Part shown: piece by piece, positions 49,219 through 58,110 of the stretch
How positions within the stretch are numbered: position 1 is the first letter of the stretch
Layout of the letters: each line of letters opens with the position of its first letter
From: a virus
Length of the DNA stretch: 60,491 nt
Virus record (IMG/VR): IMGVR_UViG_3300028835_000602
Location: 1-60,491 of that record
Direction: 5' to 3' (one strand)
Position numbers and translations under genes: made by a program
The notes under the pieces: generated by a model
What the model was told of the DNA's origin: nothing
Seen by the model: only the letters and a program-made list of their open reading frames with translations
The model's database searches: none

Positions 49219-50573
49219 TAATAGGATTCGCGGATCAGGTCCGGCTGCCACGCTGTGAAAAGATACGGCTTGGCGTGAAGTTGACCGGAAAGAAAAAGTG
49301 CTGGAGCTGCAAGGGCAGCGGAGAACACAGCGGGCGTCCCTGCAGGAGATGCTACGGGACGGGCAAGTCACAGTTCCCGAGAGAGACGGACTTCTTCGTG
49401 TTGCCATACGAGAGGGTGGCAGCGAAGGACGCCGATCCGGACCTGAAGGAGGCTTTCTTCGGGGAGTCGGTAAGGCTGACAACGGAGGGGGAGAGGATCG
49501 CGAAGGTCTTCGGGAAGACCCCCCGGGAGCTGACGGTGATGATCCCGCTCGAGGACAAGGAGTTGTTCTTCTCCCAGGCCCTCAAACGGTGGACGGCGAC
49601 CGGACTCAAATGCCGAAGCATCCACCAGCCCGGAAACCAGCGGGCCTTGAGCCTCGCGGATGACGGGAGCGGATTCGAGGAGATCGACTGCCCCTACCAG
49701 AAGTGCGACTACTACCAGAACGGGGAATGCGGGGAGAATATCAATCTGATGATATTGCTCCCCGACGTTGGAATACAGCACGGGGTCTACCAGATTGATA
49801 CTGGCTCTTACCATAGCACCCTCGATCTGGAAACGGACATTAGATATATCCGGGACGTTGTAGTACAGATTAAGGCCGGCCGGCCGTGGATCTCTATGAT
49901 ACCACTGACGCTGTGGAGGGAGCCGAAAGAGACCCATGCCCTGGGGAAGACACAGATACACTACTGCATGCGGCTGAGGATCGAGGACGATGTTCTGGAG
50001 AACCTGACGCCCAAATCCCTGCCGAAGGCCCCCAGGCAGTACCGCCTGCAGCGGGGGGACCCCCTGGACATTGAGGAAGACATTAACCCGGCCGTCGTCT
50101 CAGAGCTCGTTCTGGAGCTCAAAAGGAAGCGCGACGCTGGCAAAGCAGGGGAGGTCGCCCCCTCAGCAGCCCCAACCAGCCAGGCCGCCATAGACCAGAT
50201 ATGGGCGAAGATCGAAGAGACCTACAAGGAGGTTCCCGGAAGCGATCCGAGCCTTCCGGTCTGGATGAAGATGAAGGCCAGGTACGAAAACCATCCGGAG
50301 ATTCTGCTGGACTACCTGGGGGAAGTGCTGGCGTGGCACAAGAACGGCAACCCGACGGACCAGGTGCCGCATCAGCCTAAGACCCCGGAGGAAGAAAGCC
50401 GAAAGGTGGCGCCGGCATTCCCCCCGGAGGAGAAGGCCCCCGCCCCGTTTCCGGAAGACGATGAAGAACCACCGGCCGCCGGAGCAGCTGCCCGCAGGAG
50501 CCCGGAGGGAGGCGGAGGAGGAGAACCGGAAGAAACCAAAAAAGCCGAGGAAGACGAACCGTCACTACTTTAG
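49215..50573 (+). CDS. Gp3-like (recombination directionality factor family) protein with DnaJ-type zinc finger
   Basis: 452 aa. The core matches the Gp3-like family by pattern: GESVRLTTEGERIAKVFG, CPYQKCDYYQNGECGENINL, ILLPDVGIQHGVYQIDTGSY, then PWISMIPLTLWREPKE. Ahead of it (residues ~29-55) lies CWSCKGSGEHSGRPCRRCYG, a DnaJ-like CxxCxGxG zinc module not usual for this family. The C-terminal ~130 residues are disordered, Pro/Glu-rich. No integrase is present, so a recombination or ssDNA-related role in replication is more likely than control of excision. Confidence 0.65.
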   Translation: MIIGFADQVRLPRCEKIRLGVKLTGKKKCWSCKGSGEHSGRPCRRCYGTGKSQFPRETDFFVLPYERVAAKDADPDLKEAFFGESVRLTTEGERIAKVFGKTPRELTVMIPLEDKELFFSQALKRWTATGLKCRSIHQPGNQRALSLADDGSGFEEIDCPYQKCDYYQNGECGENINLMILLPDVGIQHGVYQIDTGSYHSTLDLETDIRYIRDVVVQIKAGRPWISMIPLTLWREPKETHALGKTQIHYCMRLRIEDDVLENLTPKSLPKAPRQYRLQRGDPLDIEEDINPAVVSELVLELKRKRDAGKAGEVAPSAAPTSQAAIDQIWAKIEETYKEVPGSDPSLPVWMKMKARYENHPEILLDYLGEVLAWHKNGNPTDQVPHQPKTPEEESRKVAPAFPPEEKAPAPFPEDDEEPPAAGAAARRSPEGGGGGEPEETKKAEEDEPSLL

Positions 50574-50600
50574 AGAAGCGATCAAAAGGAGAAAGGAACG

Positions 50601-51728
50601 ATGAAGAAAGTTAAGTCATTTTCCCACACAAAGGTCCGGGTCTACGAGGCATGCCCCCTGCAGTTCAAGGGGATCTACATCGACGGCCTGGACGTCGAAT
50701 CCGTTAACCCTAATATTGTCTTCGGGAGCGTGGGGCATGTGGTTTTCAGCCGGTACCTGAAGCACCTGAAGGAGAAGGGGCTGAAGACAGACATCACCGC
50801 CATCCGGAGGATCGCCAGGGAGACTTTCTCGGACAAGGAGGTCCGGAAGGAAAACCCGCTGCCGGCGGCCAGGCTCGATGAACTGATCGAAATATCCGAG
50901 CGGTTCACGGAGGTGACGATGATCGACGAGAGCTTTTATGGCTCGGAGATATCGTTTGCCTTCAAGCGGGATCTGACGCCCTGCGAGTTCAATGATCCGG
51001 ACGTTTTCTTCCGGGGCCGGCTGGACCGGCTGGACATTGAGGGAGCGGTAGCGACGATCACGGACTACAAGACGTTGTGGCATGCGGATTATGATCCCCT
51101 GCAAGCGGAGAACTACGCCTGGGCGATCTTCCTGCTTTTCCCGGAGGTGGTAACGGTTATCCCGCAGTTCTTCTTCCCGCGACCGGACATCATGAAGCGG
51201 GCAAAGGAAGCCTTCGACCGGGAGGACCTGGAGGGACTACAAAAGCGGGTCCTGCTGCGAATAGAGTTGATCGAGTGCGACACCGACTTCTTGCCGACAC
51301 CGGGATCAGCCTGCTCCTACTGCGTACTGGATTGCCCGGCGGCCCTCTCGAACCTCCGATCGGTCAAGAGCCTGGAGGATGCGGAGAAAGCCGCCAATGA
51401 TCTCCTGCTCCTGGCGAAGAAGAAGAAGGACGCGGAGGAAGCGCTGAAGTCCTGGCTGAACGAGAACAACGATGGGAAGGTGACGGTCAACGACCAAGTG
51501 TTCGGCTTCCACACGACCGAGTCGATATCCTTCCCCGACGTGAGGGATTTTAACGCGACCTGCCAGGAGTTCAACCGGGACCCGAACGCCTTCCTGAACG
51601 TGAACAATACCAAGGCGAAGAAGCTCCTGAAGGACAAGGACGAGAAAGTCCGGGCGGCGTTCGCGAAGATCGCGGAGGAAAGCCGGAAGCAGACCTGGGG
51701 AAAGCGGAAGGCCAAGAAGGGGGAGTAA
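50601..51728 (+). CDS. PD-(D/E)XK nuclease (RecB/Cas4-like)
   Basis: 375 aa. Nuclease motifs: an N-terminal SHTKVRVYEACPLQFKGIYI (as in RecB-like enzymes), VFGSVGHVVFSRYL, FRGRLDRLDIEGAVATITDY followed by KT (D...DYK catalytic core). CSYC...C near 240 could complete a Fe-S cluster with an upstream Cys, as in Cas4/AddB types. Likely a DNA end-processing exonuclease working with the ATPase at 52.9 kb. GAAAGGAACG precedes the ATG. Confidence 0.85.
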   Translation: MKKVKSFSHTKVRVYEACPLQFKGIYIDGLDVESVNPNIVFGSVGHVVFSRYLKHLKEKGLKTDITAIRRIARETFSDKEVRKENPLPAARLDELIEISERFTEVTMIDESFYGSEISFAFKRDLTPCEFNDPDVFFRGRLDRLDIEGAVATITDYKTLWHADYDPLQAENYAWAIFLLFPEVVTVIPQFFFPRPDIMKRAKEAFDREDLEGLQKRVLLRIELIECDTDFLPTPGSACSYCVLDCPAALSNLRSVKSLEDAEKAANDLLLLAKKKKDAEEALKSWLNENNDGKVTVNDQVFGFHTTESISFPDVRDFNATCQEFNRDPNAFLNVNNTKAKKLLKDKDEKVRAAFAKIAEESRKQTWGKRKAKKGE

Positions 51729-51733
51729 CGACG

Positions 51734-51934
51734 ATGGTACACCATCACGGGATCACCCATTACAGGTTATTGACCAACGACATCAGGAAGAGCCTGGAGG
51801 TTGAAATCGAAACCTATCTCCAGGGCGGATGGGAGCTTCACGGTGGACCATTCGCAACCGGAAGCATCTACCAAGTCAAACCGGATGGAACCAGATGCGG
51901 GGAGATCGCCCAGGCGGTAATAAAGAGAGGATGA
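51734..51934 (+). CDS. DUF1737-like small protein, 66 aa
   Basis: Pattern YRLLTNDIRKSLEVEIETYL...GGWELHGGPFATG...Y.Q matches the DUF1737 fold (a short domain of unknown function, often in phages). It overlaps the next gene by 4 bases (ATGA). Confidence 0.65.
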   Translation: MVHHHGITHYRLLTNDIRKSLEVEIETYLQGGWELHGGPFATGSIYQVKPDGTRCGEIAQAVIKRG

Positions 51935-52383
51935 CCAGGAAGATCACAGTCGATTGCTTGTTTGCCGAGGACGGGAGGCTCCGTGCCACCGACGGCCGCT
52001 ACGCCCGGGACAAGGAGGTCATCCAGAGCTTCAACAAGAAACACGCAGGCAAGGAGGGATTTCTGACGCTCCAGGTCGGGGCGCGGTCCAGGCGGTTGAA
52101 GCTGATGAGGTTCTTCCACGGTCCCCTGATCGACGCCTATGTCCGGCTGACCGGAGACCCCGACAGGGAAGCCATAAAGAAGTTCCTGAAGAGGGAGTAC
52201 CTGGTCGAGTATGAGGAGCGCGACGGTAAGATGTTCGCCTACGTGAAGAGCCTGCGGGACGTCTCCGACGCGGAGATGGTGAAGTTCGTCAACGATTGCT
52301 GCGACCGGCTGGCTCACGAGGGGGGGCACCTGACGGAGTACGAGAAGGATGAATGGGACGGCACAAAAACGAAAAAAGAATAG
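51931..52383 (+). CDS. hypothetical protein, 150 aa, recombination region
   Basis: ATG 51931 coupled to the previous stop. Basic N-terminal half (GARSRRLKLMRFFHGPLIDA), acidic helical C-terminus (LRDVSDAEMVKFVNDCCDRL). The overall pattern is reminiscent of NinB/replication accessory proteins, but similarity is too weak to assign. Confidence 0.55.
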   Translation: MTRKITVDCLFAEDGRLRATDGRYARDKEVIQSFNKKHAGKEGFLTLQVGARSRRLKLMRFFHGPLIDAYVRLTGDPDREAIKKFLKREYLVEYEERDGKMFAYVKSLRDVSDAEMVKFVNDCCDRLAHEGGHLTEYEKDEWDGTKTKKE

Positions 52384-52393
52384 GGGAATAGAT

Positions 52394-52705
52394 ATGAGCG
52401 GAAACATTATTACACTAACCAGGGAAGAGGCGCTGCCGATTCTGAAGCTCATGCTCCCGAGGATCCTGACGCGTCAGAATGCCCGCGAGACTGCGCGCGC
52501 CCTGGGGATCCCGGTCGGGAAGGACAAGGCCGATACGATACAGAACCTGATCGAGTCTGATGCCGTAGAGAGAGTAACATCATTCAAGACCGCCTTCTCC
52601 CACCCGATATTCATGGGCCTCATGATGGAGGGGGACCGGAAAGTCACGCACCGGGCGATACATATAGATTTATGCGTGGACTTAAAAAAAGAATATCCAG
52701 AATAA
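52394..52705 (+). CDS. hypothetical protein, 103 aa
   Basis: From ATG 52394 (TAGGGGAATAG upstream); longer in-frame extension rejected. Helical, with PRILTRQNARETARALGIPV suggesting a helix-turn-helix or SAP-like helix pair. Not recognised. Confidence 0.5.
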   Translation: MSGNIITLTREEALPILKLMLPRILTRQNARETARALGIPVGKDKADTIQNLIESDAVERVTSFKTAFSHPIFMGLMMEGDRKVTHRAIHIDLCVDLKKEYPE

Positions 52706-52733
52706 ACGGAGCAAAAAAAGAGGAGAGGGGAAA

Positions 52734-52922
52734 ATGGAAGGGATTATTACAGTTAGAATAATGGAAGCTGCACGGCCAGATGGACCGCCAAGGCAAATGC
52801 TGGTGGATCACATAGCGGAACCAGATGTAGAGTGCGCAATTACGGAATGCGAAATTTTATTAAATCACCTAAAAATAAGGCTGAGAAATCTTCAAAAAGG
52901 AGGGAACGATGTACCTGAATAA
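52734..52922 (+). CDS. hypothetical protein, 62 aa
   Basis: GAGGGGAAA precedes the ATG. Beta then helix; ends by overlapping the ATPase start by 14 bases. Unknown function. Confidence 0.5.
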   Translation: MEGIITVRIMEAARPDGPPRQMLVDHIAEPDVECAITECEILLNHLKIRLRNLQKGGNDVPE

Positions 52923-54876
52923 CTTCAGACTGACCGGCTTTATGAACCACGTGGATACCTACATCGAGTTCGCAAAGCTGACGTTCATCGATGGAGTGAA
53001 CAACGCTGGCAAGACGGGAATCCTGGACGCTTTCAGCCAGCTTCTGACCGGCCGGAGCTCCCGGATCAATCCGGACAAGGGGGTGGACCGGAGGATTGAC
53101 GGGGGGAAGATCGTCGGGAACATCGAGGACCTGGGCGTGGTAGAGAGGAGGGTCGGGGAGAACGAACTGCAGGTGGCGGATTGGGCGGGGAACCTGACCA
53201 GGCAACAGGACGCACTGTATAAGCACCTGGGAGTCGGGAAGAAGACGGTCCAGGCCATGATGAGCTGGGGGAGCTTCATCGACCTGGCACCGGCGGACCA
53301 AAAGGAGATGGTCTTTTTCCTGCTGAATATAAAGCTACGGCACGACGAGCTGGTGAAGGAGTTCCTGAAGTTCTCGAAGACGGCGGATCCCCTGAACAGG
53401 CTGAATATCGACAAGGATGATTCCATAAACCCAGAGGGCTTCAAGGACATCCTCAAGGTGGTTACCGATGGCCGGAGAGACGCGAAGCGAGATCTGAAGA
53501 AGCTCGAGGCCCAGGAGAGGCCAGCGCTTCCGGAGATCCCAGAGGAGGCCGCGAAGATGAATCTGGAGGGGGCGAAGGAGATATTGCAGGACCTCCGGGA
53601 CAGCAAAGACAAGCTCCTTAAGAACCTGCCGACGGAGGGCGACAAGGAGGCCCTGAGGCAGATCACAGAGCGAGTGAAGGAACTGGAGGAGGAGAAGACG
53701 GCCTGCGACAAGCTGATCGACGGGGACGAGTTCACGAAGCTGGAGGAGCGCAAATCAGAGCTTGAAAGCCAGATATCGGCCCTCCGTACTAAAAAAGAGG
53801 GGATCTCCAGCGAGAAGGCGGCTATGGAGGCCCAAAAGGGCATCCTGGAGGAGACGCTGAGAAAACTCGAGAAGTTCAAGGGCGGATGCCTGGTGATCCC
53901 GTCGGTGGACTGCAACGTCTCGGAGGAGGAGTTGAAGAAACTGAAAAAGGAGACAGGCGCAAAACTGACGAAGCTGAAGAAGGAGCTGACCCCGATGGGC
54001 ACTGCCCTGGGGACAGTGGAGTCCGACATCGACATCATGAGGGAGGAGCTGGAAGGGGCGGGGAAGAAGATGCAACAGATGGCGGAGGCGAAAACCGAGC
54101 GATCAAAGTTGAACCTGAAGCTGGCCGAGAAGAAGATCTCCCTCGAGAAGCTGAGCAAAAGACTTGGGGAGCAGAAGAGCAAGAAGACGGTGCAGGAAGA
54201 GATCGAGCGGATGGGGAAGAGGATAGAGAAGGGGGAGAAGCTGGTCGACGCGGTCAAGGACTTTGACCGGATCGATGGGGACCTGAAGAAGCTCGACGAA
54301 GACCTGGAGGCAAATCGCCAGGAGGTGGCGGACCTGGAGACCCTGGTGGAGGCGTTCGGCCCGAAGGGGATAGTGAAGAATGTTCTGTCGGACCGGATAA
54401 CAATGTTCGAAGACAGGGTCAACGAGACCCTGGAGGTCCTGACGGACGGCCACTACTCTATCGAGATATCCTTGGACCCGGACTTCGAGATACTGGTGAA
54501 CTTCGGGGAGAAAGACAGGCTCTCCCGGCTGCCGCTCTACAAACTTTCCCGCTCGGAGAAGATGCGGGTGGGGCTGAACCTGCAGGCGGCGATCTGCGTG
54601 ATAACGGGGTTCAGCCTGCTGGTCCTCGACGAGGCGGAGATGCTGGCCCCGAGAAACAAGAAACTCCTGAGCAGTTTCCTCCGGAAGATGGTCCTGGGGA
54701 AGGATGCCCCGATCGGACAGGCGATCGTGGTGAAGACGATCACCGAGGAGGACGAGGACGGCCGGCCGGTGTACAAGGCGAAACCCGATACCAAGGACGT
54801 TAAACGCGTCCTGATCGACAACGGGTCTGTGATTGATGCCGAGGAGTTCTCGAAGAGGTACGGGAAGAAAAAATGA
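52909..54876 (+). CDS. SbcC/Rad50-like SMC-type ATPase
   Basis: 655 aa. Walker A GVNNAGKTG near residue 30; long charged coiled coil (~190-470) interrupted at its centre by VIPSVDCNVSEEE, where Rad50 has CxxC (only one Cys here, so no classical zinc hook). Signature motif LSRSEKMRVGLNLQ near 545 and Walker B LLVLDEAEM near 570. With the PD-(D/E)XK nuclease it likely processes DNA ends for recombination-dependent replication (compare T4 gp46/47). No Mre11-type partner is seen. GGAGGGAACG upstream. Confidence 0.85.
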   Translation: MYLNNFRLTGFMNHVDTYIEFAKLTFIDGVNNAGKTGILDAFSQLLTGRSSRINPDKGVDRRIDGGKIVGNIEDLGVVERRVGENELQVADWAGNLTRQQDALYKHLGVGKKTVQAMMSWGSFIDLAPADQKEMVFFLLNIKLRHDELVKEFLKFSKTADPLNRLNIDKDDSINPEGFKDILKVVTDGRRDAKRDLKKLEAQERPALPEIPEEAAKMNLEGAKEILQDLRDSKDKLLKNLPTEGDKEALRQITERVKELEEEKTACDKLIDGDEFTKLEERKSELESQISALRTKKEGISSEKAAMEAQKGILEETLRKLEKFKGGCLVIPSVDCNVSEEELKKLKKETGAKLTKLKKELTPMGTALGTVESDIDIMREELEGAGKKMQQMAEAKTERSKLNLKLAEKKISLEKLSKRLGEQKSKKTVQEEIERMGKRIEKGEKLVDAVKDFDRIDGDLKKLDEDLEANRQEVADLETLVEAFGPKGIVKNVLSDRITMFEDRVNETLEVLTDGHYSIEISLDPDFEILVNFGEKDRLSRLPLYKLSRSEKMRVGLNLQAAICVITGFSLLVLDEAEMLAPRNKKLLSSFLRKMVLGKDAPIGQAIVVKTITEEDEDGRPVYKAKPDTKDVKRVLIDNGSVIDAEEFSKRYGKKK

Positions 54877-55328
54877 AAGAACGACCGAAAGACTTTAACA
54901 CCAGGGAAATCCGGGCGATCCTGGAAGACCGGAAGACCCAGTTTAGGTGGGTGATTAAGCCGCCCTTTGAGATTCATCCAAACGGATTTATAACGAGGCC
55001 GAAGGGGACCGATCGCTTCCATCCCTATAAATTCCCCTACGGAATCGGAGATATTATCTGGGCAAGGGAGGCTTGGGATTTTCGTCCAATGGCAAGACGC
55101 TCGGCGATAATTGGATATAAAGCCGATGGTTGTACCCGAGGCGTTACTGTTCCCGATAATTGGAGTGGAGTAGTCTATGATGATAGGACGAGAACGCGCC
55201 CCTCAATTACTATGCCCCGCTGGGCCTCAAGAATCACGCTGGAGATAACGAATATCCGGGTGGAGTGGTCGAGCAATCCACCGGTCGGGATAAGCGAATT
55301 CCAGCTAATTAAAGAGGGAAGCAAATGA
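54873..55328 (+). CDS. ASCH/PUA-like phage protein, C-terminally short
   Basis: 151 aa; ATG overlaps the ATPase stop. FNTREIRAILEDRKTQFRWVI, YGIGDIIWAREAW and MPRWASRITLEITNIRVEW are typical of the ASCH-like phage family that probably binds RNA or modified nucleotides. Relatives usually continue for another 50-100 residues; here the protein ends shortly after the core. From ~54940 the DNA is distinctly AT-rich, unlike both neighbours. Confidence 0.7.
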   Translation: MKERPKDFNTREIRAILEDRKTQFRWVIKPPFEIHPNGFITRPKGTDRFHPYKFPYGIGDIIWAREAWDFRPMARRSAIIGYKADGCTRGVTVPDNWSGVVYDDRTRTRPSITMPRWASRITLEITNIRVEWSSNPPVGISEFQLIKEGSK

Positions 55329-56689
55329 CACAAAAAAGATTGCCGGAAGGGGTCCGGTGCCCCCCGCACAACCTGGAAGCGGAGATGAGCGTTCTGGGGG
55401 CGATGCTCCTGGACAAGGATACCATCCCCAGGGTGCTGGAGGAGATCGACATCGACTGCTTCTACCGGGACGCCCACCGGAAGATCTTCGAGGCGATCAT
55501 CCGGCTCTACGAGGAGAGGGAACCAGCGGACGTGGTGATGATGACGGAGGAGTTGCGGAAGACCGGGGACCTGGAGAAAGTCGGCGGCCCGGAATACATC
55601 ACCACGCTGATCAACTACATCCCGACGACGGCCCACCTGGAATCCTACATGAGGATACTACTCGACAAGTCCACGCTGCGGAAGCTGATATCGACGGCGA
55701 CGATCGCGATCAACCAGTCCTACGACGAGAAGGTGGAGGTCAGGGCACTGCTGGACGAGGTCGAGGGGCAGTTCTTCACCCTGACCAGGCAGGAGACGAG
55801 CCGCGAGATAGAACCGATGCGGCAGCTGATGAAGGGGGCCATGGACACGATCGAGAAGCTGGAGAGCAGCGACGGGATGGTGACGGGGCTGAGCACCGGT
55901 TACAGGGACTTCGACGCGTTGACCTGCGGGATGCAGCACTCGAACCTGATAGTGATAGCCGGCCGGCCGTCGATGGGAAAGACGGCGCTGGCGCTGGGAA
56001 TAGCGGAGTACGTGGCATTGAGAGAGGGGAAGGCGGTGGGGATCTTCAGTCTGGAGATGACGCGGGAAGAGATGGCGCTCCGGCTGATCTCATCCTATGC
56101 GAAGATCAACGCGCAGAATATGCGGCGGGGGTTCCTGTCAAACAATGACCGGAACAACCTGATACTGGCGGCCAAAAAACTGTCGGATGCCCCGATATAC
56201 ATAGATGACAAGCCGTCGCTGACGAACCTGGTACTGCGGGCCAAGGCCCGGAACATGAAGATCCGGTACGACATCGATCTGCTGATAGTCGACTACATGC
56301 AGCTCCTCCAGGCGACGACCGGCCGGAGGGAGGGCCGGCAACAGGAGGTATCGGACATATCGAGGTCCCTAAAAAACTTGGCCCGGGAGCTGGGGATCCC
56401 GATCATCGTGCTATCACAACTCAACCGGGAAGTGGAGAACCGCCCGGACCGGAAGCCGCGGCTTTCAGACCTGCGGGAGTCGGGGGCGATCGAGCAGGAT
56501 GCGGACATCGTGGCACTGATGATGCGGCCGGGATTCTACCCGGACCTGGTGGCGGACGACGCGAACCTGGTAGGGATGGCCTTCTTGAATATAGCAAAGC
56601 AGCGGAACGGTCCGACCGGAGAGATCAAGCTGCGGTTCCTGGAGAAGCATACGCGGTTTGAGGACTATACCGAAATGAGGGAAGAATGA
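55325..56689 (+). CDS. dnaB: replicative DNA helicase DnaB
   Basis: 454 aa, full length. N-terminal primase-interacting domain (PPHNLEAEMSVLGAMLLD), then RecA-like ATPase: LSTGYRDFD, Walker A AGRPSMGKT near 212, IFSLEMTREEMALRL, LLIVDYMQLLQ (Walker B) near 322, SQLNREVENR, LRESGAIEQDAD near 380. It would be the ring helicase of the phage replisome, loaded by the nearby initiator. Start overlaps the previous stop (ATGA). Confidence 0.97.
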   Translation: MTQKRLPEGVRCPPHNLEAEMSVLGAMLLDKDTIPRVLEEIDIDCFYRDAHRKIFEAIIRLYEEREPADVVMMTEELRKTGDLEKVGGPEYITTLINYIPTTAHLESYMRILLDKSTLRKLISTATIAINQSYDEKVEVRALLDEVEGQFFTLTRQETSREIEPMRQLMKGAMDTIEKLESSDGMVTGLSTGYRDFDALTCGMQHSNLIVIAGRPSMGKTALALGIAEYVALREGKAVGIFSLEMTREEMALRLISSYAKINAQNMRRGFLSNNDRNNLILAAKKLSDAPIYIDDKPSLTNLVLRAKARNMKIRYDIDLLIVDYMQLLQATTGRREGRQQEVSDISRSLKNLARELGIPIIVLSQLNREVENRPDRKPRLSDLRESGAIEQDADIVALMMRPGFYPDLVADDANLVGMAFLNIAKQRNGPTGEIKLRFLEKHTRFEDYTEMREE

Positions 56690-56692
56690 AAG

Positions 56693-56778
56693 AGAGTGGG
56701 GCGGTGGTTCCCGGTTTGGACACCTCCTTGTCCGGGCGTCGAGCGCACCTTCCAGCGCAATCCCCGCCGCCCCGCTCT
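56693..56778 (+). ncRNA. structured RNA element with anti-Shine-Dalgarno loops
   Basis: In the 103-base gap after dnaB. AGAGTGGGGCGG (56693-56704) pairs with CCGCCCCGCTCT (56767-56778), 12 bp with one G-U. Inside are two hairpins: GGAC/GTCC (56718-56721, 56730-56733) with loop ACCTCCTT, and GCGC/GCGC (56743-56746, 56755-56758) with loop ACCTTCCA. The first loop is the exact complement of AAGGAGGT, the ribosome site used throughout this genome. No T-run follows, so it is not a standard terminator. May be an mRNA element or sRNA; on the opposite strand the loops would present GGA motifs. Confidence 0.6.
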
Positions 56779-56792
56779 TTAAAGGATAGAAG

Positions 56793-57059
56793 GTGAAGAA
56801 GCTGACAATTAGATACGTTGTAAGCCTCGCATTGAGGGCCATCATAGCCCGGATTCTCCTCATGGGCGTTCTGGTGATCGTAGCCCTCCGGGGGTGCCGT
56901 TGCCCAAAGTGTGGGGGGAGGCTGAGGAGAAAGAACTGTCCGATGGCGACCGCCCAGGGCCGGGAATGTTTTCCGCACTGTGGGTGCGGGAAGACCCATC
57001 AATGTGCCAGGTGCTTCTCCTGGTTCGACGACAAGGAGCTGCGGAAGACCGAACGATGA
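56793..57059 (+). CDS. membrane-anchored zinc-ribbon protein, 88 aa
   Basis: Starts at GTG 56793. N-terminal helix (LALRAIIARILLMGVLVIVAL) then CRCPKCGGR and further Cys/His pairs (CFPHCGCG, CARC), giving one or two zinc sites. Its stop overlaps the next ATG. Start choice is uncertain because the ribosome site is weak. Confidence 0.5.
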   Translation: MKKLTIRYVVSLALRAIIARILLMGVLVIVALRGCRCPKCGGRLRRKNCPMATAQGRECFPHCGCGKTHQCARCFSWFDDKELRKTER

Positions 57060-57586
57060 ACAACAAGCTCGAAGAGAAACTGAAGAAGCTACTCACGCTG
57101 GCTGAGCGGGGGATTGATGGGGAGAAGGACAACGCCCGGGAACTGCTGGAGATCCTGCTGAAGAAGCACGGCCTGACGATCGAGGACATCGAGCAGGAGG
57201 ACCGCTACATGTTCATGTTCGGGTACGAGGGGGAGACGCAGAAGCAGCTCCTGGGCCAGGTGATCAGCAAGGTCCTGGAGCTCGAGGCGGAGGATATGGA
57301 CAGGATACGGGAGAAGGCCGATCAGAATGCCCTGGGGGCGGAGATGACGCGGGGCCAGATGGTGGAGGTGGACTTCGTATTCCGGGTTTACCGGGAGGCC
57401 ATGCAGGAGGAGCTGAAGCTTTTCCTGCTCGCCTTCGTCAGCCGGCACGGACTGGTACCGAAGGGGGACGGAGCCCACTCGGATGGGAAGGTCTACGACT
57501 TCCTGGACTTGGAGAAGATCAGGATAATCGCCAGGCTGATGAAGCCGGTGACAATAAAGAAGGAGATAGCCGATGAAGTGGAGTAG
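57056..57586 (+). CDS. DUF2786-like protein, 176 aa
   Basis: From ATG 57056 (overlap ATGA); the long upstream extension is a shadow. The N-terminus EKLKKLLTLAERGIDGEKDN, then LLEILLKKHGLTIEDIE, matches the DUF2786 pattern. The rest is helical with AFVSRHGLVPKGDGAHSDGK. Unknown function, common in phages. Confidence 0.65.
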   Translation: MNNKLEEKLKKLLTLAERGIDGEKDNARELLEILLKKHGLTIEDIEQEDRYMFMFGYEGETQKQLLGQVISKVLELEAEDMDRIREKADQNALGAEMTRGQMVEVDFVFRVYREAMQEELKLFLLAFVSRHGLVPKGDGAHSDGKVYDFLDLEKIRIIARLMKPVTIKKEIADEVE

Positions 57587-57788
57587 AAAGTCATGGTGGG
57601 CGGCATTGCTCGGAGCAGCTACCGGGACGCAGATAGGGCCCTTCGCGACGACGGATACTAAGATCAGGGCTCCCAAGTATAAGCGTGGGCGCCCAGACAA
57701 GGAGACCCCTCCCCGGGCCTTCGGAAGGCCGGGGTGGTCCCGGGGTACCAAGATGAAGTGGAGAAACAGGACGCTCTGGTCGTCTTGA
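57573..57788 (+). CDS. small basic protein, 71 aa
   Basis: GGAGATAGCCG precedes ATG 57573, which overlaps the previous gene. Very basic and Trp/Arg-rich (MKWSRKSWW... MKWRNRTLW). A strong hairpin (57711-57734, GGCCTT/AAGGCC extended by CCCC/GGGG) lies inside it. Could be a DNA-binding peptide or a spurious frame. Confidence 0.4.
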   Translation: MKWSRKSWWAALLGAATGTQIGPFATTDTKIRAPKYKRGRPDKETPPRAFGRPGWSRGTKMKWRNRTLWSS

Positions 57789-57819
57789 AGATGCCAGTAG
57801 AAGACTTTGAGGAGGCGAT

Positions 57820-58110
57820 ATGACCGACGAACTTAGGCGAGAAAAGGACCGGCTCTCAATCGTGGTGGATAGATTCGCAGAGGAGATGAAGGAAAAACTC
57901 TACGAAAAGGCGGAGGAAGGGTTCAGGGGATGGGACGAATGTTCGCCGGGAGATGACGAACTCGATGAGATCATGAAGAAGCTGGTCCGCCACACGATAG
58001 CAATAGCCTTTGACGGAGAAGATGAGGCGATCGACGTTGCGAACCTCGCAATGATGATCTGGCTTTCGGACTTTAATGAGCCAGCAAAATTCGGGATCCT
58101 CAGACCATGA
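57820..58110 (+). CDS. hypothetical protein, 96 aa
   Basis: GAGGAGGCGAT precedes the ATG. Acidic helical protein with FRGWDECSPGDDEL and the end IDVANLAMMIWLSDFNEP. This pattern (GW...D...DVANFAMMI) recurs in small phage proteins of unknown function. Overlaps the next gene by 4 bases. Confidence 0.6.
   Translation: MTDELRREKDRLSIVVDRFAEEMKEKLYEKAEEGFRGWDECSPGDDELDEIMKKLVRHTIAIAFDGEDEAIDVANLAMMIWLSDFNEPAKFGILRP

Noticed and set aside
57711-57734. GC-rich hairpin as a terminator
   Set aside because: No T-run, and it lies inside a possible small gene.
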